Positions 34,842-45,045 of a stretch of DNA of 64,000 nt are shown here, piece by piece. The notes beneath the pieces were generated by a model. It searched no databases. It had not been told where the DNA came from and saw nothing but the letters and a program-made list of their open reading frames with translations. This DNA is from Stictocephala bisonia (lineage: Eukaryota > Arthropoda > Insecta > Hemiptera > Membracidae). Both the position numbers and the translations under genes were made by a program. How positions within the stretch are numbered: the stretch's first letter is position 1; the number at the start of each line of letters is the position of its first letter. The stretch lies in contig JAQJVL010000321.1 of the NCBI GenBank assembly GCA_035578905.1, forward strand, positions 186,001 to 250,000, read 5' to 3'.

Positions 34842-36124
34842 TAGTATATATTTGCTTAAGAAATTTGCATGCTCTGTTTATAAATTATATATGTTAACCG
34901 GTATTTCATGTGAATTCAACATTGTAGATGTAAGTTTTAAAAACTTCATCACTAAGTTAATATAACTTTTTTTTTTCTTTAAATGCATTTAGTCTATTTA
35001 ATATGTATTTTCATCAGTTATTTAGTACATACTATTATTATTGTTTTCACTAAGTTAAGTGTAGAATAGGCCATGTGGCCTAACTTCGCCTTTTTGTAAA
35101 TTATTTATATGATTAATTCAAAATAAACGAAATTTCTATTCTCTATTTCTCATTCCACATAACTATAGTGATCAAAGTGTTTATAAAAAATAGTCAACTA
35201 ATATGCATTAACCTATCTAAACTCTAAGCATTGCCTAGTCCGATTTATACCTATACCAAATCATTTCTTAAACCAATCTATAGCAAAATCTAACTCAATT
35301 TAATTTTCGTATTCTACAAGATTTAGGTACTACCGTTTCCATTTAAACCCTCCGTTTGGCTAGAACATCAATTGCTTCTCTTAGCAGTTATCAACACTAA
35401 AAACTGTTAATTTTTTACCCTTTAATAAGTCTATTCATTCATTATTATGCATATCATTCGTTTATATTACAATCTGAGGATTTAATTCATCAGATACTAG
35501 TAAATTTCAATTTGAACTAGAGTTTGTTCCTTTGTGGAAGATTGTATTAAATTGTTTACTTTGCTAGATCTGCTGATAGTCAGTGCACAATTGAGTTTAA
35601 AGAAGAAACGGGTGTTGAAGTCAGTGGTTCTGCAAGTTGTGGTGTATTGAGTTGTGTGTTCTTCAGTGTAGTAAACTTTTGTGTGCTGTGTTGTGTGTCC
35701 TGGTGTGTTATGAGCTGTGGTGTGCTGGGTTGTAAGTCCTGCAGTGTTGTGATCTGTAGTGTACTGTGTTGTGTGCCCTTGTGCGTTATGAGCTGTGGGT
35801 GTGCTGGGTTGTGTGTCCTGGTGTGTTGTGAGCTGTGGTGTGCTGGGTTGTGTGTCCTGGTGTGTTGTGAGCTGTAGCGTGCTGGGGTTGTGTGTAATTT
35901 TCAATATTTATATGACTTTTTTCTATAAGGTAAGCCAAGTCTTTAGATGTTGTGCTGGTAAAAGTAAATAATATTTCTCCTGGGTTTATATTTTAGCACC
36001 GATGGAATCATGGATGGTTCACATTGAGGCCAACTCACCAACATAATGAAAACTGCACGTGCCGCACAGTATTGTTTTTTGTCACTTATTACCTACTAAA
36101 CTATGCATATTGGTAAAAAAGTTT
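34842..36124. repeat. Duplicate of 31693-33046 (LINE C end plus LINE A start)
   Basis: The segment repeats the LINE C 3' UTR and tail, the junction, the LINE A endonuclease start and the ORF1 minisatellite. From 34842 to about 35580 the match is poor with many one- and few-base deletions. From about 35580 to 36124 it is nearly identical (single changes and extra G bases at about 35796 and 35885). The pattern is discussed in the findings. Confidence 0.85.
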
Positions 36125-37680
36125 GGCCTCTCAAAACTGAATATCTAAGGGCTATACGTTTTTAAAGACCGTTGAATGTGCTAATACGTAAGCCTAGTTT
36201 GTATTTAATACTAAAGTTTAGGATTGAAATAGCAATATTTTATCCAACAATATAGTGAAAACTTTAAAATGGAACGAATTTTGAAAACATTTAATTTACG
36301 CTTTATTTCATTAAAATGCCTAAACCCTATGTTTATCTCTATATCTACTTTGTTGAAGGATGAATTTAGTTGAACAATGAACGTTTGTTGTCTGATAGTT
36401 ATAAAATGCTTAGTTGAAACACATTACATAACCTTTATGTATGTTAGTGAGATATGCTATGTAGTTGGCACAATAACATGTCAAAGAGCCCATACAATAA
36501 CTTCTTCAATGGCTTTAGGAAATACCTAAATAATTGGCTTCTACACATTGTGGGACTTGAATATCTGGAATGCTCTGTGTAAAACTCACTGATAGACCAT
36601 TAAAGTAATATAAACAACTTTTTCAAGGTGTTACCGTGATATATAGTACTTTAAGATATACAGTGTATTGCATTTTCTTTATTGTTTTAAAACAATATGA
36701 AAATTCAGATTCCACCTACCCCTCCAAGTGCAGTGTTAATGACCCTGTACCCATATCATACAGTACAGTGATGGAGAACCCCCCCCCCCCCCATATACAC
36801 GGACAGAGGTGATATATTTCCAAACCAAAATATAACTTATAACTTTTGAAGACGACTCAATTTTATAAACATTACACTCTCAAAAAGATAAGCAAATACT
36901 CTTAGACTATATAATACATGACGTCGGAAGTAAATAAAGAGTAAATGGTACAGAATTATTACAGTTTTCTATGTCATCTCATCTGCATATAAACCCCCAG
37001 TATATTAGGAAAGCCCTTTGTTTATATCCTGCCACAGGGAAATCCTCTTCCATGTGTTAAGAATCCTCTAAAATATGTTTTACATAAAATGAACTTCTAA
37101 AACAGTCAAAATTTACTGTAACACAACTAGTTATCCTGTATGGTTACAATTGCAACTTTATGTTTACAATGTGTAGTTAGTTCTTGATTAATAAATAATA
37201 AGGTTTTAATAAATTTCTCATCAACTGACAATAATTATGGAATTTGAAAAGTTCTCTTTTCTAACTATCAAGAATTACATTCCTAGCATATTTACATTCT
37301 TTACTTATTTTGCGTAACTTTTATTTTGCGTATAGTGATATAAGTGATAATATTTAGATGTTAATTTACCAAAAGTTCAATATCATGTGTTTCCATTGAG
37401 GAAGGAAATTGGTGAAAATTATAAAAATAAGATATGGCTCATTTTATTAAACACGTTTCTTGATTATAATTGTTACTGTGTATATATATATTCTGATTAA
37501 AATGTATCATTGCATTTCTTTCTTACCTTTATTTGAAACAACAATTGGGTTTGAATTGTTGGATTTGTTTGGTTTTGAAATTATGCATAGTTGAATCTAG
37601 CTACGTATATTTCTTATATAGTTACTCCAAATTCTCGTGAAGACATTCTTTAATTCTTATTCGGGTAATATAGCTAGAAG
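36125..37680. other. AT-rich stretch with a poly-C run
   Basis: No gene or transposon domain seen. A 12-base C run lies at about 36781-36792. Confidence 0.5.
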
Positions 37681-37689
37681 ATTAGGTGA

Positions 37690-38560
37690 AAGTATATATT
37701 CACCTAACACAAACAGATGTATATTCATATTCACAAACAGAAGACTCCAATGAGAGCCATTTCCTGTTATGTCATCAGTATCACCGTAAACTGTGTTACT
37801 GCTGTCATTTACACAAAAGAAAACATACTGAAAGGTGTTAAAATTTGAGGGAGCTTAATTGCTCTTGAATAGTTTCTTTTGAACCATGCTTTAAAAGTTC
37901 ACTTATGACAGGGTCCACAAACAATCAACCAGTAGAGATAGACTTGTCGCAATCGTTCAAAGCCCTGAAGTAAGATTGCATGATTGAATCATCTAACCAC
38001 CTGTCATTCGCCATATTTTTAAAGCGATTTGACAAATGTTCATACTTTTCAAGTTCAAGAGTCAGGTACTCTTTGTCCTTTAAAGCATCGTTCAATTTAT
38101 TCTTTACAAACAATAACACTTTCTCTTTTTCTGTAAAGTAATGATGCACTTTACAGAGTCATTACAGTTTGAAGGAGTCATACTAGTATCCAACTTAGTG
38201 TCACTATTATCTAAGGCTAGTTTAAGTAGCTCATTTTCATTCTTAATATTACCAAGCGCAGCTTGAAGTTTGTCCAATTTACTCTTAAAAGAAACTAATT
38301 CTTTATTCGTTGCCTCATATTTTTCAACAACTTAATTGCTCAGTCCTCTTAATACCGACATGGCATCCACTCAATGGTTGCCATCAACTTGGAACACTCT
38401 TAGAGAAATCTGGGGTGTCCATATTGGATGGTAGTCAAAGTTTAGATGTTGTGTAGTGAAGAGAACTGAGTGTCAGACTTGTCAGTTAGCTGAAAATCAG
38501 ACCTAAACTACGAGGTTTAGATTCTACTTAAGCTGTAGGTCCATTAATTCCCCTAGCTAT
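37690..38560 (-). pseudogene. Coiled-coil plus Ulp1-type (C48) cysteine protease relic
   Basis: Minus-strand pieces in order: MSVLRGLSN, a stop, VVEKYEATNKELVSFKSKL and NENELLKLALDN (coiled coil), then NDRWLDDSIMQSYFRALND (the W-DD-I-YF block of Ulp1 proteases), a stop, LFVDPVISELLKHGSKE, and in another frame GNGSHWSLLFVN (catalytic His block HW.LL). The catalytic Cys is not found. Such modules occur in transposon ORFs of arthropods. The upstream part (38340-38560) is shared with 12580-12850, so this is a dispersed family. Frameshifts make it inactive. Confidence 0.6.
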
Positions 38561-39333
38561 TAATAAATAGCTCTTTCTGAGGAATATTCGACCTTAGTTA
38601 ATAATAATGACTACACTCGTTTACATTCACGCACATTTACCCTTCATATTCGCCGAAATCTTGACAATCTCTATCTTACTAATGAATAATTATTAATTCT
38701 TAATTTAAGGTATATTACCTTACAAATAGCCAAAACACAATAAACAAAATAAATCACATTATCTGAGGAAAATGTTCAGTTGCAACATTTCTGTAACAGC
38801 TTATATAAAGTATCAAAAGAAAATAAAAACGACATCAGAAACAACTTTCCGCGTCTGGTCTTTTCACCCATTAGATGCCATGGTAACTAAGCAGATCATG
38901 GGGACAAGGACCTAAGATTAATTTCAACACTGAAACAACCTAAAACCTTCTCATGCCTCTGTAGAATTATTAAAAAAAATTTCATAAAAAGGTAATCTCG
39001 TTTTCTTATTAAAAGAAATTAAATGAAATTTTATCAGCAGACACTCTGACATAAAGAAATTGAGATAAAACTATTTTCAAAATCTCTGATTAAAGAAGTG
39101 TGTAAATATCTAAAATGTATGCTCTTTTAGGCATAAATTATATTCACAAATGTGTTTATCTATACTTTGAACTGCTTGCTTATTAATTTCAAAATTATAA
39201 TTTCTCAGGAGTATACAAGGCTCAACACCTCAGCAATTAAACAGCATAATTTAATTTATTATCTTCAACTAATAGCACGTTTCATAATTTATTCGTTGAA
39301 CTTCAGTTACATGTTAGATGTTTTTGATTCCAG

Positions 39334-39428
39334 TACCATTGACACCTTCGCCCATCCACAACATCATTCCCCTGGGAACTAACCTCACGACCAGCACAAA
39401 CACGAGCCTCACACACCATCAGCAGCCC
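39334..39428 (+). CDS. Candidate internal exon of an unidentified gene
   Basis: A GC-rich 95-bp island in AT-rich DNA, bounded by TTTTTGATTCCAG and CCCGTAAGTATG (good acceptor and donor). One frame is open throughout (two bases, then 31 codons): PLTPSPIHNIIPLG, TNLTTSTNTSLTHHQQP. It is Ser/Thr/Pro-rich, as in disordered parts of regulatory proteins. No partner exon was found, so the gene and even its reality are uncertain. Confidence 0.35.
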
Positions 39429-39554
39429 GTAAGTATGAAATTATTACCCTGTAAGGTAAGCAGACAATTAATGAGTTTCATTAAAGTTGAAGTCGTTGTT
39501 GCATGTAAGTATGAGCTGGCTGATCACATGAGGAGCGAAAGATATTATGGGTTT

Positions 39555-39600
39555 AGCTTATCAGCCTTTTGGCTAAGGTCAAAGTGTATTGTCATTGTTT
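39555..39600 (+). pseudogene. U2 snRNA-like 5' fragment
   Basis: AGCTTATCAGCCTTTTGGCT followed by AAGGTCAAAGTGTATTGTC closely resembles the first about 40 nt of U2 snRNA (GCTTCTCGGCCTTTTGGCTA then AGATCAAGTGTAGTATC). Similarity ends after about 45 nt, so the branch-point recognition and Sm parts are absent. It is a 3'-truncated pseudogene rather than a working gene. Confidence 0.65.
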
Positions 39601-40139
39601 CAAAAGTACATTTTTATATTCTAGTGATTTAGAACTTCATAATTTTTGCTCTGATGATTTGAAGGTTTATCAATTCCAAAATTAGACACCAATACGAACT
39701 TAATACTACGTATTGTTCGTAGTATTAATTTCATTTTGGAAGGCAGTTTGGAATTTTCGTACTTTATGAAATCTTACACATCCCATACTTGTACCCTGGA
39801 AATGCGAACAACTAACCTCTAAGAATTGGATTACAAAACTATGCACATAGCTAAGGGATTAATAATCTACAATACATTTATTTATAAGTATTATAAAATT
39901 AATCGCCTGGTATATGAAATTAACAAAAAAATGTTTTGGACAAAAACTTCTCTGATATTCCAAAGCCAATATCAGAGCCAAATTTGTATTAGAGGAATGT
40001 TATGAATGTTGGAAAGAGAATTTGGCAAGTTCAAGAAAATGCTGACCTACATGTATTTGTGATCTAAAATGTCATTCACAAGTATCAACATAGGCTATAA
40101 CGTAAAACATATTTAAATAGCGAAGATAAAATACACTTT

Positions 40140-40267
40140 GTTATGATGAAGTCGACAGTAGGTGATGTCTATCTTGTAGAAAAGGTGTTGCAAAGGAAAA
40201 ATGACATGGTTAAAGTACGCTGGTTAAGTCCGAAGATTCTTGGATACCTATAAAAGACCTTGTATAG
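40140..40267 (+). pseudogene. Integrase C-terminal (chromodomain-like) relic
   Basis: MKSTVGDVYLVEKVLQRKND is followed by MVKVRW, the chromodomain-like strand found at the end of Polinton-type integrases. After a small deletion the next frame reads SEDSWIPIKDLV and a stop at 40267. Nothing of the integrase core is seen upstream. Forty bases later the packaging-ATPase relic begins, so this is the edge of one decayed element. Confidence 0.55.
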
Positions 40268-40307
40268 TAATAGAAGCTCAGCATTTAATCGACGATCACT
40301 GAAGAGA

Positions 40308-40730
40308 ATGGAGATTATTCAGCATAGGGATAAATTCAATATTAGCAATATTGATGATTTAACAGTGGACAAGACTACAACAGTCAACAATGGTAGACAC
40401 GGCAGTTTTCTTCCAAACACAGTTCGATGTATTGTGAGCGGCCCTTCAAATTGTGGAAAGACTAATATTGTCTTTAATTTAATAACTCGTCCGAAGGGGC
40501 TACGGTTTAACAACCTGTAAAGTCCTTGCAACAACCAAAATATCAATTGTTGGACAAGATACTTTCCGATGTGCCTGTTGTTAACTTTTATAAATTTAAC
40601 GCTAGTGATAGCGTTATGCAACCAAACCAGGCTAAACCGTATTCAGTGTTTATATTTGACGATGTTTCTTGTGAAAATCATGATACTATTAGAAACTACT
40701 TTTCTATGGGAAGACATAATAACATCGACA

Positions 40731-40777
<47 letters not shown>

Positions 40778-41033
40778 ACAAACTTGTAGCAAGATCCCGA
40801 AACAACTCATCAGAGACAATGCGAATGTTTTAATTGTATTCAAACAAGATGAAACTAACCTAAAACACATATATAACGATCATGTAAATGCTGATACGTT
40901 ATTTGACACATTTAAACAGCTGCGTGGCAAAGCCTGGAAGGAAAAGTATGGATTTTTGATTATCATGAAAGATCAAGCTATAAAAGACGGACGTTACAGA
41001 ATAGGGTTTGATAAATTTGTTTTAATAAAGTGA
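40308..41033 (+). pseudogene. Polinton/virus-type packaging ATPase, broken
   Basis: The first frame starts at ATG 40308 and has a Walker A loop GPSNCGKT; it ends after a frameshift at about 40515. The second frame carries FIFDDVSC (Walker B) and RNYFSMGRHNNID. It runs into a (TA)n tract at 40733-40776. After that a third frame continues with IPKQLIRDNANVLIVFKQDE and ends GRYRIGFDKFVLIK. The layout fits the FtsK/HerA (A32-like) genome-packaging ATPases of Polintons/Mavericks and related DNA viruses. Two frame breaks make it dead. Described only; not reconstructed. Confidence 0.65.
40733..40776. repeat. (TA)n microsatellite inside ATPase frame
   Basis: About 22 TA units expand a point where the coding sequence read through a short TATATA, changing the reading frame of the ATPase relic. 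Confidence 0.95.
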
Positions 41034-41070
41034 ACATCAGTATTATCATACGAGTCTTCATGGTGTAAAC

Positions 41071-41944
41071 ATGGAAAACCAGGAAAAGCTATTAAAACAA
41101 ATAAAATCACTTAGTGATTCTATTTGACGGAAAAGTAGAGCATTGAGCATCTTATATGTAAGAATGTAAGAAAGAAAGAATTGAAGTTGGGCATAAATGA
41201 ACGAGAGCAATTTTTAAAGTCAACATTCAAGCCTGTCATTGCACCTTTGAAACGATTGTCACAAAAGGTTTTACAAAACCCCGCAATTCGCCTAGAAGGA
41301 GATGATATTCTACCCATTTTAAAACATGAAGAAACCGAAAGAAGTGAATATTCAGAAGAAGTGAAGAATCGGAAGAAAGTGAAAAAACCGAAGAAGAAGA
41401 AGAAGAATCTACAGATGTACTAAGGGAAAAGGGGATTGTGGATAAAAGTGAAGAAGAAGAATCTGAAGAGAGTAATATCGGACCGTCCAACTTGACCAAA
41501 TTAGGCACGGATATTATGTTTAAAGGAACACTTGGAAGGCAATACTTGTTGAAAATGTTACATTCCTCGCAAGCAAATCGCAATTATCATACGTACGGAG
41601 CTAGATTAGTAGATGATGGTGAAGGACTAATGATTGGAGATAGTAAACTCAACATAGATGAAGACGATAATGTGATAATTGGTGATAACAAATATAAAGG
41701 CACAAAGGGTTTGTTTGAACTCATTTTTAAAAATAAACCAGTAAAAAATACTAAAAAATATCTGAATTTGTTTAAAACGATATTGGAAAATACGAATGCC
41801 CATAGAAAAGGATATTCCAAAGACTCGTCTGTACATAGAAATCGATCAGTGAAATATGAAAGTATTATATCAAATCTATTCCCATCGCAAACGTTGAAAG
41901 GAAATCGTAATAAAAGAGCGTTATCCTCTGCGGAGGAGAAATAA
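41071..41944 (+). pseudogene. DUF8207-like protein of the Polinton-like block
   Basis: ATG at 41071 (MENQEKLLKQIKSLSDSI), stop, then a second frame (EREQFLKSTFKPVIAPLKRL, acidic/basic Lys-Glu stretch to 41421), then a third open frame to the TAA at 41942. The last reads GTLGRQYLLKMLHSS, GLMIGDSKLNIDEDDNVIIG, KYKGTKGLFELIF and RSVKYESIISNLFPS. This resembles a protein repeatedly seen next to packaging ATPases in arthropod genomes (DUF8207, from memory). The function is unknown; a capsid-associated role is only a guess. Two frameshifts. Confidence 0.6.
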
Positions 41945-42550
41945 AAGGCACACTGTTGTTTAGTTTGTAGGCCTTAGAACAACAGCGTGCTAAGGATAAA
42001 TCATTTGAGCCAGTTTGGAGTCCGTAAACAAATCACTTAGGAAATAGTGTTTGGTTAGAGAATTGGGAAAGGATGTACGATCCACCTCTTGCGTGCAAGC
42101 TAAATGGTTGCAGCTTCCTCTTCTTCTAGGACGTTGGCTCCTCCAGAGTGTTGTCTGCTAGCCAGCGGTTGTAGGAGTTATTTCTACTGTGAATGTGTTT
42201 TATATTTATACGGTTTTCAAAGTGTAGGAGAGATGTGGGCTGGGTAAGGGTAAGGGAGTGGAGGTCATTTCATTTCTTATTGATTCTCAGGCTGTTTTGT
42301 AGATAACGAAAGAATATTGGTGCTGGTCTTGAGAAAGGCCATTTTTAGTTTGATCGTTGTGAGAAATGACGAAAGTTATTGGTGATTTTGAAAAATACCG
42401 TTTGTCGATGGTCTTGAAAAAGACAGTTTTAAAGCCTGTGAAGAATAAGCTTCATACACATAGAATCAGTAAATAATTTCCTAATCTATATTTAATGAAT
42501 CAACTTTAAATTACTGTATATGTATATCTAAAAAAGTCGCTGTAGAGGTA
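41945..42550. other. Spacer between Polinton-like block and satellite
   Basis: No gene seen. The motif GAAAAAG(A/G)C(C/A).TTTT recurs a few times (about 42330-42430), probably a degenerate repeat. Confidence 0.4.
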
Positions 42551-42552
42551 CA

Positions 42553-43432
42553 GGACGGACTCGTACTACAGCATATACATAGAGGACGTACAGGAGAGTT
42601 ATTACTGGACAGACTCGTACTACAGGATATACGTAGAGGACGTACAGGAGAGTTATTACTGGACAGACTCGTACTACAGGATATACGTAGAGGACGTACA
42701 GGAGAGTTATTACTGGACGGACTCGTACTACAGGATATACGTAGAGGACGTACAGGAGAGTTATTACTGGACAGACTCGTACTACAGGATATACGTAGAG
42801 GACGTACAGGAGAGTTATTACTGGACGGACTCGTACTACAGGATATACGTAGAGGACGTACAGGAGAGTTATTACTGGACGGACTCGTACTGCAGTATAT
42901 ACGTAGAGGACGTACAGGAGAGTTATTACTGGACAGACTCGTACTGCAGGATATACGTAGAGGACGTACAGGAGAGTTATTACTGGACAGACTCGTACTA
43001 CAGGATATACGTAGAGGACGTACAGGAGAGTTATTACTGGACGGACTCGTACTACAGGATATACATAGAGGACGTACAGGAGAGTTATTACTGGCCGGAC
43101 TCGTACTACAGGATATACGTAGAGGACGTACAGGAGAGTTATTACTGGACAGACTCGTACTACAGGATATACGTAGAGGACGTACAGGAGAGTTATTACT
43201 GGACAGACTCGTACTACAGGATATACGTAGAGGACGTACAGGAGAGTTATTACTGGACAGACTCGTACTACAGGATATACGTAGAGGACGTACAGGAGAG
43301 TTATTACTGGACAGACTCGTACTACAGGATATACGTAGAGGACGTACAGCAGAGTTATTAATGGACGGACTCGTACTCGTACCTACTACAGGATATACGT
43401 AGAGTTACCTCTACGTACAGGAGAGTTATTAC
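42553..43432. repeat. 54-bp tandem array, 15 exact periods plus a degraded unit
   Basis: GGAC(A/G)GACTCG starts at 42553, 42607, 42661 and every 54 bp to 43363 without a single indel. Units differ by rare substitutions only. The last unit carries a small internal duplication (CTCGTACTCGTAC) and decays. 54 is a multiple of three and one frame reads DRLVLQDIRRGRTGELLL repeatedly, but no start codon precedes it. Confidence 0.97.
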
Positions 43433-43438
43433 TATGTT

Positions 43439-43972
43439 AATATTTATCAGTACCTAACAATAATGTGAACACTTCTAGAGTGGCCTTTCTTACAACCTGA
43501 TGAGTGATATTTATGAGTGCCTAACAATACTGTGAACGCTTCTTGAGTGATCTTTCTTACAACCTGAAGAGTGATATTTATGAGTGCCTAACAATACTGT
43601 GAACACTTCTTGAGTGATCTTTCTTACAACCTGATGAGTGATATTTATGAGTGCCTAACAATACTGTGAACACTTCTAGAGTGGCCTTCCTTACAACCTG
43701 ATGAGTGATATTTATGAGTGCCTAACAATACTGGGAACACTTCTAGAGTGGCCTTCCTTACAACCTGATGAGTGATATTTATGAGTGCCTAACAATACTG
43801 TGAACGCTTCTAGAGTGGCCTTCCTTACAACCTGATGAGTGATATTTATGAGTGCCTAACAATACTGTGAACACTTCTTGAGTGATCTTCCTTACAACCT
43901 GATGAGTGATATTTATGAGTGCCTGACAATACTGTGAACACTTCTAGAGTGGCCTTCCTTACAACCTGATGA
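43439..43972. repeat. 67-bp tandem array, 8 copies
   Basis: Unit: ATATTTATGAGTGCCTAACA, then ATACTGTGAACACTTCTAGA, then GTGGCCTTCCTTACAACCTG and ATGAGTG. The period is 67 bp (for example GAGTGC at 43515, 43582, 43649). Two variants alternate (TTCTAGAGTGGCC and TTCTTGAGTGATC). Confidence 0.95.
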
Positions 43973-43979
43973 GTCTCTG

Positions 43980-45045
43980 TACACTCATCAGTCTGTAAGT
44001 CATTAAATCCTACGAAAAAACAAACTTGCTTCTCCAGTGGTTTATTGCTAGTAAAATTATTCTTTATAATGGCAAACTCAAATAATTGACTTCCGTTTAA
44101 ACAATAAAGAAAACATAGACCCACTAACTTTTTTATCGGTGATTCAAAGTTAATACATCTGAATCAACAAAATTTCTTGGTGTGCACACTGATCAAAATG
44201 ACTCACCCGCACTCCAATACTCGTACAGTGGTATTGACCCACCCACCCACCAATACACGTACAATCGCAATGACCCACACGCACTCCAATACACGTACAA
44301 TGGTATTCTATATGAGTTCTGGCATTTTTGTTCTTAGAAGCATGCCTTCATACTTGGATACAATAGTTGACACCCCTACCTCAACTATGTTGTCGAGGTA
44401 TGGGGATGTGAACATTTCAGGACAACACTTTTTTTTAAGCTCAAAAAAGGGCAATCAGAGCTGTTTTCAAAAAAATCTCGTCATACTTCTCATAAACCAT
44501 TTTTAGGAGCAAAATATTTTAACTTTTCCCTCAGTTATATTTTCAAATCTATAAAGTTTGTTCGTAAAAATTCATCAATTTTCCCAACAAATAACCATCA
44601 AACTTCTGGGTACAACCTCCAGTCAAGCGCAAACCTCAAAATACAAATACCAGCACACAAAACCAGTTTTTTTTTTTATGTGACAAATTTGTTTAGTGAA
44701 ATCAGACTGTTCAACTCACTGTTGGTCACTTTAAAATCAGAACGAAGCTTGTTCAAAAAAAAAAATTAAGAGCACTGATGTTATGTGACGCTTACTATAG
44801 CGTTTCGGAATATTTCCTAGCTGATCCTCATACGTGAGCCACATGTAAAGAACAATGCATATTATCTTTTAATGAGCTAATGTTGTTTTTTTTTTCATTT
44901 CATACCTGTTTATATATAAGATGAATATATATTACGTTTTATTTATGCTATGAGTTAGCAAAAGAATGATGTTATTTTACTGACGCTATTGTATAGCATG
45001 ATTGTTTTTTTCAATAAAGTTTTTTTGAATTGAATTATAATTTTG
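43980..45045 (+). mobile_element. LINE family D fragment, RT C-part and 3' tail
   Basis: Broken plus-strand frames read VNTSESTKFLGVHTD (about 44149-44195), YLNYVVEVWGCEHF and then KYFNFSLSYIFKS to LFNSLLVTLKSERSLFKK. These are the post-palm motifs of a Jockey/CR1-type ORF2. A short CACCC/AATAC(A/T)CGTACA repeat (44200-44305) interrupts it. The 3' end has AATAAAG and GAATTGAATT at 45013-45036. Confidence 0.7.

Noticed and set aside
39318..39632. 104-codon ORF as a whole gene
   Set aside because: Only the part up to the GTAAGT donor is compositionally coding; the rest is AT-rich and includes the U2-like fragment.
42485..43402. Open plus-strand frame of about 300 codons through the 54-bp array
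   Set aside because: No ATG, no upstream coding context, and openness of an 18-codon unit in some frame is expected by chance.
42553..43972. CRISPR-like regular repeats
   Set aside because: The units are contiguous with no unique spacers, there are no cas genes, and the DNA is eukaryotic.
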